Below are positions 8,651 through 17,823 of a stretch of 64,000 bases of DNA, piece by piece; position 1 is the stretch's first letter, and each line of letters opens with the position of its first letter. Below the pieces are notes generated by a model that was not told where the DNA came from, searched no databases, and saw nothing but the letters and a program-made list of their open reading frames with translations. The stretch is from assembly GCF_000426705.1 (NCBI RefSeq), contig NZ_KE384559.1, forward strand, positions 87,538-151,537, in the 5' to 3' direction. The position numbers and the translations under genes were made by a program. The stretch comes from Spirochaeta cellobiosiphila DSM 17781 (GTDB taxonomy: Bacteria; Spirochaetota; Spirochaetia; DSM-17781).

Positions 8651-9628
8651 TTATTCTGTACCAACCAATGCTTTGATATACTGCAATCTTTCAAATTTAA
8701 GGGAATCTTCTTTCTTTTGACTTAGTTTTCCCTTAAACTCTTCTATTGAATTAAATCCTTTATCCTTCATCCAATTCTCGATACCTGACTGTATCGTAGC
8801 TATTTGATCAATCTTATTTTTGAACAAGGTACTGCATACTTGAACTGCAGAGGAGCCTACCAGAATAGCTTTAATAGCTTCATTTTCCGTATGAATACCG
8901 GTAGATGCAGCAATATCCAGGGTCGTTTGATCAGAAACAAGAGCAATCTCTCTTAGTACAGCTAAGAACTCTTCTGGAGCTGAAAATCTTTTACCGATTT
9001 TCAAATTCAGAGAATCCAAATCGATATCTGCCTGATAATATCTGTTAAAAAGCACAACACCATCAACTCCTGTCAATTCAATTGCATCCAGCAAATTGGG
9101 TAGAGCACCAAACTCATGCCCAAGTTTAACAGATATAGGTATATTGACTTTACTTTTTACAGACTTGATAATCTCAATTAAACGCTTCTTCATAGCTACA
9201 GCATCTTCTTTCTTTGAATCTGGTACTAAAGATATGTTTAATTCAATAGCTGCAGCTCCTGCTCTCTCAACTTCAACTGCGTAGGTAGTCCACCATTCAG
9301 GGTTTACACAATTCAAGCTGGCTAAAACAGGTATATCAAGTTCTGTTGAGGCCTTGGTAATCAAATCCAAATATTCATCAGAGTTCAGAGTCATTCCCAT
9401 GTTTTGCACATAGGCTTCTGCTTCTGGATGACTAAAATAGGATTGATCATCAGTTGCCGGTTTCAAATCAGCTGACATTTGTTCTTCAAAGAGACTCTTA
9501 AGCACAATGGCACCGGCACCAGCATCTGCACACTTTTTAATTCCTTCCCAATTCTTTGTTAAAGGAGAAGAAGATACAATGATTGGATTTTTTAACTCCA
9601 GACCAAGATACTTTGTTTTCAAATTCAT
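8651..9628 (-). CDS. Dihydroorotate dehydrogenase-like flavoprotein
   Basis: A 325-residue TIM-barrel protein of the DHOD-like family. It shows the N-terminal MNLKTKYLGLELKNPIIVSS block, AGAGAIVLKSLFEEQ, AAAIELNIS, the PISVKLG strand with a Lys, DGVVLFNRYY, and AASTGIHTENEAIKAILVGSSAVQVCS, which is the FMN phosphate-binding end. True PyrD would carry a catalytic Ser or Cys loop; here the loop reads SLNCVNPEWW, so a role in pyrimidine synthesis is uncertain. No other pyr genes are nearby. I chose the ATG at 9628 because GAGG precedes it, rather than a TTG five codons upstream. Confidence 0.8.
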   Translation of the reverse strand: MNLKTKYLGLELKNPIIVSSSPLTKNWEGIKKCADAGAGAIVLKSLFEEQMSADLKPATDDQSYFSHPEAEAYVQNMGMTLNSDEYLDLITKASTELDIPVLASLNCVNPEWWTTYAVEVERAGAAAIELNISLVPDSKKEDAVAMKKRLIEIIKSVKSKVNIPISVKLGHEFGALPNLLDAIELTGVDGVVLFNRYYQADIDLDSLNLKIGKRFSAPEEFLAVLREIALVSDQTTLDIAASTGIHTENEAIKAILVGSSAVQVCSTLFKNKIDQIATIQSGIENWMKDKGFNSIEEFKGKLSQKKEDSLKFERLQYIKALVGTE

Positions 9629-9644
9629 AGTCACGTTCCTCAAA

Positions 9645-11414
9645 CTAACTTATTGCAAGTGGCAATGTTTTTTCCTTTAGCCACTTTTTCTCTTCCTCAT
9701 TTAATAAAGGAGACACTCTAGTGTACACCTTTTCATGATATTTGTTTATCTGAAGAATTTCTTTTTTGTCCAACAATTCCATATCAATGAGATCCATATC
9801 ATAAGGACAAAGGGTCAAAGTTTCCCATTGGAGAAAATTACCCATTCCATTCTTCACCATAGGGACAGCCAATATGAGATTTTCAATCCTTACGCCGTAC
9901 TCCCCGTTTATGTAGATACCAGGTTCATTGCTTAGAATCATACCTTCAGTCATACCGATATCAACCCAATTCTTTCGAATACTAATGGGACCTTCATGTA
10001 CGTTTAGGAAATGGCCTATACCATGACCTGTACCATGACCAAAATCCTTTGCCTCACTCCACAGATCAATACGAGCAAGAGCATCGATCTGGGCACCTCG
10101 AGTTCCTTCAGGAAAAGGAATCCTACTAAGACGAAGATGACCTTTTAGAACAAGGGTATAATCCCTTTTCATTTCCTTGGTATAGGTGCGCAACCCCATA
10201 GTTCGTGTTATGTCAGTAGTCCCCTGATAGTATTGACCTCCTGAATCTAAAAGAAAAAGACCATTTTCTCCTAAAATCTTGTTACTCTCATCAGTTACTC
10301 GATAATGAGGCATAGCCCCATGTTCATTGACACCGGCTATTGTTTCAAAACTTAATCCATAAAAGGATTCATCTTCCCGTCTGTATCGTTCAAGTTGATC
10401 AGCACAATCTCTTTCACTTATATCGTTAGCTTTATTGGCCTCATACCACATTAGGAATTTAACCATTGCCCGGCCATCTCGTTCCATGACAGAACGAATT
10501 CCAGCTATCTCAACTTCATTCTTTATCGTTTTTGTTAAAGCAACAGGACTAATATCAGACACTATCTTAGTGTCTGAAGATAACTGATTGTAGAAATAGA
10601 AATTTGTATTACCAGTATTAATTAATACATTTCCTTTCCATTCTGATAATGAAGTATAGAATTCATCGTAATCTTTTATGATAATGTTATCTTCTTCCAG
10701 TAGAGATATAAGATCATCAGACAGTTTTACCTTATCAACATAGAGATAACACTCTTGCTGAGTTAATAAAGCATACGCAATAAAGACCGGGTTAAAAGGA
10801 ACATCATAGCCTCTTAAATCAAAAAACCAAGCGATCTCATCTATAGACATAATGGGTAGATATTGAATATTTCTTTCTTCCATTATTCTTCTAAACTTAT
10901 CTATAGTATCCTTTCGTTTTTTTCCAGATATTTCTGAACTAATGGAAAAAACTTTTTCTTTGGGTAATGCAGGCCTATCCTGCCAAATACTTTCAACGAT
11001 ATCAGTATCATTCACAAGTATTTGTTCTTTATTTGCCAGGGTTTTACTCCAAGCCAATGCCTGATTGATACTAATAGTTTTGAAATCAACAACGACCTTG
11101 GCGCCTTCAGGCAATTGATTGCTTAACCACTTATCAACAGCTAAGGTATCAGATTGATCGGCTTTAAATAAATTCAATCCGTATGGTTTGATGCTATTGG
11201 CCCCTTCAATATAGTAACGGGAATCGGTCCATAAACCTCCCCCCTCCTGTGTAATGACTACAATACCAGCACTTCCTTTAAACCCTGAAAAGAGAGCTCT
11301 GGTTAAATAATGTGCGGGAGGATATTCTGAAAGATGAGGATCTGTTCCCGTAAAAATAATGGCACCATATCCCTTCTGTCTTAATGTTTGTCTTAATTGT
11401 TCTAATATTATCAT
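9645..11414 (-). CDS. Xaa-Pro aminopeptidase, M24B family
   Basis: A cytoplasmic dimetal peptidase that removes an N-terminal residue preceding proline. The 589 residues match the long, three-domain form (two creatinase-like N-terminal domains plus the pita-bread catalytic domain). The catalytic domain shows both metal aspartates in LLDSGGQYYQGTTDITRT, the metal His in GHGTGHGIGHFLNVHEGP, and the two Glu ligands in SNEPGIY and GVRIENL. The N-terminal domain has TDPHLSEYPP and SGFKGSAG, typical of this subfamily. It lies 16 bases upstream of the DHOD-like gene on the same strand, so the two are probably cotranscribed. All ligands are present and I expect an active enzyme. Confidence 0.93.
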   Translation of the reverse strand: MIILEQLRQTLRQKGYGAIIFTGTDPHLSEYPPAHYLTRALFSGFKGSAGIVVITQEGGGLWTDSRYYIEGANSIKPYGLNLFKADQSDTLAVDKWLSNQLPEGAKVVVDFKTISINQALAWSKTLANKEQILVNDTDIVESIWQDRPALPKEKVFSISSEISGKKRKDTIDKFRRIMEERNIQYLPIMSIDEIAWFFDLRGYDVPFNPVFIAYALLTQQECYLYVDKVKLSDDLISLLEEDNIIIKDYDEFYTSLSEWKGNVLINTGNTNFYFYNQLSSDTKIVSDISPVALTKTIKNEVEIAGIRSVMERDGRAMVKFLMWYEANKANDISERDCADQLERYRREDESFYGLSFETIAGVNEHGAMPHYRVTDESNKILGENGLFLLDSGGQYYQGTTDITRTMGLRTYTKEMKRDYTLVLKGHLRLSRIPFPEGTRGAQIDALARIDLWSEAKDFGHGTGHGIGHFLNVHEGPISIRKNWVDIGMTEGMILSNEPGIYINGEYGVRIENLILAVPMVKNGMGNFLQWETLTLCPYDMDLIDMELLDKKEILQINKYHEKVYTRVSPLLNEEEKKWLKEKTLPLAIS

Positions 11415-11480
11415 GGCTTAATCCTTTTCTCATGAATTACTAAAGATAAATTAACGAAAAAAATAAAATATGTCTTCATT

Positions 11481-12545
11481 ATGAGTAACAAAATATATGA
11501 ACGTCATCTTGCTAGTTTATATGAATCTTGTGAAGAACTTCCACTAGATAACGACGATAAATACCTTATTCTTAGTGATCTCCATATGGGTAATAGATCC
11601 AAAAAAGACGATTTCATCCTAAATAGAGACTTAGTTTATCAGATACTTAGAGACTACTACCTACCCAATAATTATAAGATAATACTAAATGGTGATATAG
11701 AAGAATTGCAGAAATTCACTTTGGAGACAGTTCACCAATCAAACAAAGATTTTTTTGACCTCTTTCAAGAATTTGGTCACGAAAACATCATTAAGATTTG
11801 GGGGAATCATGATGCAGAGCTTACCTTGCAAAAAGAAGAAAACCTGACATTTCCCATTAGAGAAGCAATAAAACTCAATTACAAGGGGAGAAAACTTTTT
11901 ATCCTTCATGGTCACCAAGCAACTATGTTATATAGTAAGTTTAATGCTGTAGTTGGGTTTCTACTTAAATTTATATTTCATCCTTTAGGGATAAAAAATC
12001 TATATTTTGCAGCTGATTCTAGAAAACAATTTACTACAGAGAAAAGAATTTACCAATTTTCTCGTCAAAATAGTATTGTAAGCATTATTGGGCATACTCA
12101 TAGACCTCTATTCGAATCTTTATCTAAAAGAGAGGATTTAAAACTTAGGATGGAGGCTATTCTAAGGAAATACGGAAAAGTAGAAGAATCTAAAAAAAAA
12201 GATCTGCGTATACGTTTAGAAGCTTTAAAGAAGGAATGGTATAATTTAAGCAAACAGCAAAAAAAGGAACAACCATTCAATAATGGTCTTTACCAAAAAG
12301 ATTTGCTTCAACCAAATTTGTTTAATTCAGGTTGCGGCATAGGGAAAAATGGAATTACAGCTTTAGAAATCAGTAAAGGAAAAATCAAACTTGTTCATTG
12401 GATAGATGTTCGAAGAGGTAATAAAAAATTCTATGATCCTAAAAAGAAACGTAAGTCTTTAAAGAAAAATTCTCCCTTTCAAAAGATAATTATAAAACAG
12501 GATGATTTAGACTATATTTTTAATCGTATAGAATTATTACATTAG
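11481..12545 (+). CDS. Calcineurin-like metallophosphoesterase
   Basis: This 354-residue protein carries the full metallophosphoesterase signature: SDLHMGN (DxH), LNGDIEE (GD), WGNHDAE (GNHD), LHGHQ (GH) and GHTHRP (GHTH). The motif set and the hydrophobic insert after GHQATML resemble LpxH-like UDP-diacylglucosamine hydrolases and their membrane-associated relatives. The length and the charged C-terminal extension (215-260, KKKDLRIRLEALKKEW) differ from LpxH, so substrate is uncertain. It is divergent from the aminopeptidase and overlaps nothing. It ends two bases from the convergent unknown gene. Confidence 0.85.
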   Translation: MSNKIYERHLASLYESCEELPLDNDDKYLILSDLHMGNRSKKDDFILNRDLVYQILRDYYLPNNYKIILNGDIEELQKFTLETVHQSNKDFFDLFQEFGHENIIKIWGNHDAELTLQKEENLTFPIREAIKLNYKGRKLFILHGHQATMLYSKFNAVVGFLLKFIFHPLGIKNLYFAADSRKQFTTEKRIYQFSRQNSIVSIIGHTHRPLFESLSKREDLKLRMEAILRKYGKVEESKKKDLRIRLEALKKEWYNLSKQQKKEQPFNNGLYQKDLLQPNLFNSGCGIGKNGITALEISKGKIKLVHWIDVRRGNKKFYDPKKKRKSLKKNSPFQKIIIKQDDLDYIFNRIELLH

Positions 12546-12546
12546 C

Positions 12547-13446
12547 TTAACGAACTCTCAATGTAAGATCCTCTTCGATAAGTAATGGCATAGAATATAT
12601 GTTCATAGAACCATTAATCTGGACATATTCATTACTGATTAGATCTTTTCCACTAATAAACAAGGGGATAGCTACTTTGCCTACCCTATCTTCTAGATTA
12701 ACTATTAAGCTATATTTCTTTTTTTCATTCCAATAGCACAGGGAAATAACACCTTTAATCAGTTCAGTTAATGCCATATGCTTGGTGTTCTCTTTTATTC
12801 TCGTTATACAGTCCATATAATCTAACCACAGGGAATCAATTTGGCTTGCAAGTCCATCTCGCCTAAATACAGTTGTACCGGATACACCACAGAAAAATAG
12901 ATACCAGTTAATTCTATTTTCATTACCATGAAACAGCTGTCCAGTCCATTGTGGCGTTTCAAAATAACGTACTAACTTATTTTGTAGATGTGATATGGTC
13001 CTTAGGGAATACAGATGATGTAAATAGGAAGCTAAACCAGTAATCCCACTTTTGTATTTTAATAATTTTGAGAATCCAATATGATCGTATATACTCGTAA
13101 CATCAGCAGAAATCCTTTCATAACAAGATAGGTCCTCCACGGAAGATTTTTCAAAATAAAAGCCATATACTTGATCATTTGATTTAAGTAAAGACGTCCA
13201 GTATTCATAAGAAATATCTTCAGTAATAGGAAGGATCCAACCTTTATGATCTCTATAATCACGAATCATATGAGTCATGTCCTCAGCCTGCTTATGGTCA
13301 GTAGGCACAGGCAATTTCAGGATTGTATCTGATTTACCAGTAATGAAAGAAGACACCTTCTCCCATTGATCCCATGAGAACTCTAAAATAATGTCCTTGT
13401 CCGCCTCCTGTACCGTCTCAAGAGTGACTTCCCATATATATGACAT
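12547..13446 (-). CDS. Uncharacterised protein, 299 aa
   Basis: I do not recognise this protein. It is a soluble-looking 299-residue product with no signal peptide, no membrane span and no clear catalytic motif. Aromatic and acidic residues are frequent, including FSWDQWEKV, YEYWTSLLKS and QINGSMNIYSM. It converges on the metallophosphoesterase with a one-base gap and lies about 180 bases downstream of the V-ATPase operon end, beyond that operon's terminator, so it should have its own promoter. Continuous codon use over 900 bases argues that it is a real gene. Confidence 0.7.
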   Translation of the reverse strand: MSYIWEVTLETVQEADKDIILEFSWDQWEKVSSFITGKSDTILKLPVPTDHKQAEDMTHMIRDYRDHKGWILPITEDISYEYWTSLLKSNDQVYGFYFEKSSVEDLSCYERISADVTSIYDHIGFSKLLKYKSGITGLASYLHHLYSLRTISHLQNKLVRYFETPQWTGQLFHGNENRINWYLFFCGVSGTTVFRRDGLASQIDSLWLDYMDCITRIKENTKHMALTELIKGVISLCYWNEKKKYSLIVNLEDRVGKVAIPLFISGKDLISNEYVQINGSMNIYSMPLLIEEDLTLRVR

Positions 13447-13545
13447 ATATTAATTTTTATCTTTTTTTCATGATTAGGTAAATGATTGAGTAATAAAAGA
13501 TCAAAATGAGATATTCTCTCAAATAGTAGACATGATTTAAATAAA

Positions 13546-13582
13546 AAAAGGGGCCTATGTCAAAAACCTAGGTCCCTTTATT
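13546..13582 (-). terminator. Terminator of the V-ATPase operon
   Basis: An imperfect inverted repeat (AAAGGGACCTAGG against CATAGGCCCCTTT on the minus strand, one G-U pair and a small mismatch) is followed by a T-run. It lies about 50 bases past the end of the K gene. Confidence 0.75.
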
Positions 13583-13629
13583 AACGAAGCAAAGCTAATG
13601 CTCCGCCATATCTATTGTATAAGGAGTGT

Positions 13630-14055
13630 TTAGATATTACCCATCAAGAAAACCATGACGAATAAGGCAACTGTTTCAATAAGCCCTAGTACAATAACGT
13701 AGTTAACGAAACCTTTACCAGTTTCCGCTAATGCATCAGAAGCACCCGCTGCTGCTTTACCCTGCATCCAGGCGCTAAATCCCATAGCAATACCACCAAA
13801 TAAACCAATACCTAAATGTGCTAAAGTGGCCTGGCTCTCAACAGCCTTTAATGCCCCCATTAAAATCATACCGTAGATAGTCTGCGATAAGGGAAAACCG
13901 ACAAAAGCAACAAGTAAAAAGGGAGCTGGTTTATTTTGCATATAACATTTCTTCCACGCACCAACAGTTGCCATACCTGCCGCACCCATTCCTAAAGCAG
14001 ATCCAATTCCGGCAAAAGCAATAGCTGCAGAATAACCTAATAATCCCAAGTTCAT
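13630..14055 (-). CDS. ntpK: V-type ATP synthase subunit K (rotor ring proteolipid)
   Basis: This 141-residue proteolipid forms the membrane rotor ring. It has four hydrophobic helices arranged as two hairpins, a duplicated form typical of V-type K subunits. The ion-binding carboxylate is Glu127 in GLIETVAL of helix 4. The equivalent position in helix 2 reads PLSQTIYG (Gln58, Thr59) with no acid, so one carboxylate serves two hairpins. Gln and Thr around the site leave open sodium rather than proton binding, which is inference. It is the last gene of the operon and lies 34 bases after subunit I, with AAAGGAG before the ATG. Confidence 0.95.
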   Translation of the reverse strand: MNLGLLGYSAAIAFAGIGSALGMGAAGMATVGAWKKCYMQNKPAPFLLVAFVGFPLSQTIYGMILMGALKAVESQATLAHLGIGLFGGIAMGFSAWMQGKAAAGASDALAETGKGFVNYVIVLGLIETVALFVMVFLMGNI

Positions 14056-14089
14056 TTCAATACTCCTTTAACCTTTATACTCAAAATTT

Positions 14090-15916
14090 TTATTCAACAT
14101 TCAACCCTTTCTTTGCGAAAGGTTTATATTCGAATCCAGCCCACGCTAAATCTAAGTGGCCTGAATACTCCAACATATTCAATCGTACCCCATGTACGAG
14201 AACAGACATAATGGCCAATATGATATTTAATCCATGACCGAACACCAATATGAGGCCTCCAAATAGCATTCCCAAGGGCATGCTCATAACCCCACCAGCT
14301 AAAGAATTAAAGCTCTCTGCAACAGCTACAGTAGCTAACCCAACAGCATAAAGTCTAATATAACTGATGATGTCACTAAAGGCACTCACTCCATCCAAGC
14401 CAGTTGTTAATAGGTTCATAGGATTTAATCCTTTCAACAAACCTTTAAAAAAGTTGCCATCTTGACCAGCAAATATAATAATCATTGGAAAACCGACAGC
14501 CAATAGGGGAATCGCATAAGGTGTTAGTTCGAAACCAAAGAGTGTCGTTTTTTTGGCAACAACTTGCATGACTAAGATGAAAAGACCCCAAAGAGTTATT
14601 AACCACCCCAAATCAGCAAAAGCATTTAACTTAGGAAGCTTCCTAAAGAAATTCTGCCCTCGAGCTAAGGTCAAATGAACAATACCAATAACAAAACACA
14701 ATATTTGTACATTAGTACCAGAATCTATTCCGTCCCTAGCAAAGGAGGCTATTTGCGGTATGATAATATCTTTAAAACCTGGTAAGGATGCAATATAAGC
14801 TGACCCAAACCATGTTCCAGTTAAAGCTCCCCAAATGACTATACAGGTCGATAATACTATGGCTAGTGCAAAGGGTAATTTACCCGTAGGTTTAGTCTTA
14901 GCAAAACCAAACACACTTGCCACTAAGAATATAGAACCATATCCAGCATCACCAACAATCATTGCGACAAATAAGGAAAAAGCGATAAGAAACATGGCAG
15001 AAATATCCACTTCTTCATATCCAGGAAGGGTCCCCAACAGATTAAATAGGGGCTTTACCAATTTAATAGGCCCCTTCCTTCGTATTAAAGTAGGGACTTG
15101 GTCTTCCTCTGTGGGTTCACGTAATAATAGTCCTATTCCGATTTCTTTAGCCAAGGATTTTAGATCATCAACCTTATCTATGGGAACAAAACCATCAATG
15201 ACACACAGTGAATCGATATCTTCCGTTGAATGATCAACCAAAGCATCCTGGAGCTTATCCTCATAAGAAACCAGTAATTGAGCTACCTGATCAGCATTCA
15301 CTCCAAAATCTTTTATTAGAATAGCTATTTCAGACATCCTTTTAACGATGATAGATCTAGCCTTTTGCAAAGAAGCTAAGCCTCTTTCTGGCCATCTCAC
15401 TTCATCAGCCTGAATAGCTAAGTCCTCACCATTATCAACAACAACATAATAAACCTTGCTTTTATCCTGATTAATGAAAAATACTTTCATATCTTCAGGT
15501 AAACTCTTATACACTTTATTTGTTGATGCAAATAATCTAAGTTTTATGCCTTGTTGATCTAAATAGACAAAATCTTTTGGATCAAAATCGCCCCAAGGAT
15601 TCAAGGAGGTAATTTCTTTATCTATCGAGTCTAATTCCGACTTTAGATCTGCCTGTTCTTTAAGTAACTCATCCACACTTTCAACAACACCTAAGCCACC
15701 ATCAGGATGATTCTCCTGCTTTTTGGACTTTATATTTTTCAGTGTCGTTAAAACATTTTTGGTAACTTCGATTTTATCAGTCACATTCCGTATTGCTTCA
15801 TTATCACCGTATTTGGTTTCCAAATGAACAACACCAAGACTTTTTAGCCCATCTAAAGTACTTTGTTTGAAATGTTCATAGATGACCAAGGAAGCCTTCT
15901 TCATGGGAACAATCAT
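14090..15916 (-). CDS. ntpI: V-type ATP synthase subunit I (stator, a-subunit)
   Basis: At 608 residues, this is the stator subunit that forms the ion half-channels against the K ring. Residues 1-290 are a cytoplasmic, coiled-coil-rich region (DKIEVTKNVLTTLKNIK, LKEQADLKSELDSIDKE) that contacts the peripheral stalk. From about 300 on there are seven or eight membrane helices. The C-terminal helices include the expected SDIISYIRLYAVGLA block with the essential Arg, and HGLNIILAIMSVLVHGVRLNMLEY. The start overlaps the end of subunit D as ATGA. All features are those of a complete, working subunit. Confidence 0.95.
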   Translation of the reverse strand: MIVPMKKASLVIYEHFKQSTLDGLKSLGVVHLETKYGDNEAIRNVTDKIEVTKNVLTTLKNIKSKKQENHPDGGLGVVESVDELLKEQADLKSELDSIDKEITSLNPWGDFDPKDFVYLDQQGIKLRLFASTNKVYKSLPEDMKVFFINQDKSKVYYVVVDNGEDLAIQADEVRWPERGLASLQKARSIIVKRMSEIAILIKDFGVNADQVAQLLVSYEDKLQDALVDHSTEDIDSLCVIDGFVPIDKVDDLKSLAKEIGIGLLLREPTEEDQVPTLIRRKGPIKLVKPLFNLLGTLPGYEEVDISAMFLIAFSLFVAMIVGDAGYGSIFLVASVFGFAKTKPTGKLPFALAIVLSTCIVIWGALTGTWFGSAYIASLPGFKDIIIPQIASFARDGIDSGTNVQILCFVIGIVHLTLARGQNFFRKLPKLNAFADLGWLITLWGLFILVMQVVAKKTTLFGFELTPYAIPLLAVGFPMIIIFAGQDGNFFKGLLKGLNPMNLLTTGLDGVSAFSDIISYIRLYAVGLATVAVAESFNSLAGGVMSMPLGMLFGGLILVFGHGLNIILAIMSVLVHGVRLNMLEYSGHLDLAWAGFEYKPFAKKGLNVE

Positions 15917-16515
15917 TCAGCTACCTCCTTGACTACTTTATTTTTAGCAATCTTACCTCTAACGACAGCAGCAGTTTGCTGGTCCCCAAGATATATATTT
16001 ATCGTTCTGATGTTTTCCTGAGCTTCAGGTATTTTAACTTTCTCAAAAAGATTAACTCTCTGAGAAGTTGTTCTTAATTCATCAGACAGCCGTTTCACTT
16101 GTTCGTTAAGAATTTCAACTTCAACATCAATCGCCAAGATGGATTTGAATTGTTCCAACCCTTCATCCACCCACAGAGGAGTTTCAAACAAGTCATAGGA
16201 AATCTTTTTATAAGTTAAACCAGTAAAGATTGGTATATCAACTCCGGCAATATTACCAGACTCTGTTTGAACAGAATCAATTTGGACCAGTGCTGATAGA
16301 TCTACAGGTTCACCAAATACAGCTATCCAAGTGTCCAGACTTTGCTTTATCTGTTCCTGGACAGCTCTCTTTTCCTCTTGTTTTTGCTCAACCTGACGAA
16401 TCTCAACTTGAAGTTGCTGTTTTTTTAATTGAAGTGTAGGAAGGTATCTCTTAAATCTTTTAAGATCGTCCTTCTGCTTCTTCAATTCATTTTTCGTCAG
16501 TTTTATCTTTGCCAT
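15913..16515 (-). CDS. ntpD: V-type ATP synthase subunit D (central stalk)
   Basis: A 200-residue central-stalk subunit that transmits rotation from the A3B3 head to the K ring. It is built of two long helices: an N-terminal coiled coil starting MAKIKLTKNELKKQKDDL and a C-terminal one around LNEQVKRLSDELRTTSQRVNLFEKVKIPEAQENI. The last helix reads IRTINIYLGDQQTAAVVRGKIAK, which is the conserved family end. It overlaps subunit I by 4 bases and lies 9 bases after B. The family partner subunit F is not present in the operon. Confidence 0.93.
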   Translation of the reverse strand: MAKIKLTKNELKKQKDDLKRFKRYLPTLQLKKQQLQVEIRQVEQKQEEKRAVQEQIKQSLDTWIAVFGEPVDLSALVQIDSVQTESGNIAGVDIPIFTGLTYKKISYDLFETPLWVDEGLEQFKSILAIDVEVEILNEQVKRLSDELRTTSQRVNLFEKVKIPEAQENIRTINIYLGDQQTAAVVRGKIAKNKVVKEVAE

Positions 16516-16524
16516 AGGACCTTC

Positions 16525-17820
16525 CTAGTTTTTTGGCCAAAATTTCTCAATTAAACTGGTCTTCATACCTGTTTCTTCAGGAGAGAAACAAGCAGCCATG
16601 ATTTCCCAGCCCCTATCAAGAGCAGCTTCTAATGGAATATTCACAGATAAATCCATCATAGTTTTTTCAAATAAATCCCCATATTTCAGGAGTTTATCAT
16701 CCCAGGATGTCATCCTAAAACCCATTGATTTCTTTTCAAGTGACTCATTATAAGCTGCGTATAACTTGATCATACCATCCATTAAGGCTCGATGATCTTC
16801 TCTTGTATCATCATTAACCATTTGTTTAAGACGACTTAAGGAACCAAAAGGTTCAATTCTTCCACCACGAAGGTAGTACTGACCTTCTGTTATATATCCA
16901 GTGTTATCTGGTACGGGATGAGTTACATCACCACCAGGCATAGTAGTAACAGCTAATACAGTGATGGAACCACTTCCTTCAAAGTCGACAGCCTTTTCAT
17001 ATCTCGAAGCCAACTGGGAATACAAATCTCCCGGATATCCTCTATTAGAAGGAACTTGTTCCATAGTGATAGCGATTTCTTTCATTGCATCTGCGAAGTT
17101 TGTCATATCAGTCAACAGTACTAATACCTTTTTACCTTGAAGAGCAAACTGTTCAGCAACGGCCAAAGATATATCTGGAACCAACAAAGCTTCTACCATA
17201 GGGTCACTAGCTGTGTGGGTAAAGAAAATCGTTCTATTCATGGCACCACCTTCTTCCAAGGTATTCTTGAAGAAGAGGTAATCATCATATTTAAGTCCAA
17301 TACCACCAAGAACAATCAAATCAACTTCAGCTTGCATGGCAATACGAGCTAACAATTGATTATAGGGTTCACCTGAGGCACTGAAGATAGGAAGTTTTTG
17401 AGATTCTACTAATGAATTGAATACATCAATCATAGGAATCCCGGTTCTTATCATATTTCGAGGAATAATTCTTTTAGCAGGGTTAACAGAAGGTCCTCCA
17501 ATATCAATAAGGTTTTCCTCAAGCTCAGGGCCATTGTCTCTTGGTTTACCAGAACCATCAAAGATTCTACCTAACAGATTATCTGAGAAAGAAACCTTCA
17601 TGGAATGACCTAGAAATCTAACTTCATCCCCTGTAGAAACACCTCTACCCCCTGCATATACCTGAAGATTTACTTTGTCACCATCAAGACGAATAACTTC
17701 AGCAAGACTTGAACCTTGAGAAGACTTAACCACGGCCAAATCTTTGTAACGAACACCTTCAGCTTTTACAGAGATAACGTTACCTGCTATGGATTCGATT
17801 TTGGTATATACTTTACGCAT
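16525..17820 (-). CDS. ntpB: V-type ATP synthase subunit B (regulatory head subunit)
   Basis: A 431-residue non-catalytic nucleotide-binding subunit of the A3B3 head. It has the family order: a beta-barrel start ([22 protein letters not shown]), [15 protein letters not shown], then [36 protein letters not shown], where the normal P-loop is replaced as expected for [17 protein letters not shown] and [21 protein letters not shown] follow. The start is an ATG two bases after the A stop. The gene is complete and typical. Confidence 0.95.
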   Translation of the reverse strand: MRKVYTKIESIAGNVISVKAEGVRYKDLAVVKSSQGSSLAEVIRLDGDKVNLQVYAGGRGVSTGDEVRFLGHSMKVSFSDNLLGRIFDGSGKPRDNGPELEENLIDIGGPSVNPAKRIIPRNMIRTGIPMIDVFNSLVESQKLPIFSASGEPYNQLLARIAMQAEVDLIVLGGIGLKYDDYLFFKNTLEEGGAMNRTIFFTHTASDPMVEALLVPDISLAVAEQFALQGKKVLVLLTDMTNFADAMKEIAITMEQVPSNRGYPGDLYSQLASRYEKAVDFEGSGSITVLAVTTMPGGDVTHPVPDNTGYITEGQYYLRGGRIEPFGSLSRLKQMVNDDTREDHRALMDGMIKLYAAYNESLEKKSMGFRMTSWDDKLLKYGDLFEKTMMDLSVNIPLEAALDRGWEIMAACFSPEETGMKTSLIEKFWPKN

Positions 17821-17823
17821 CTA

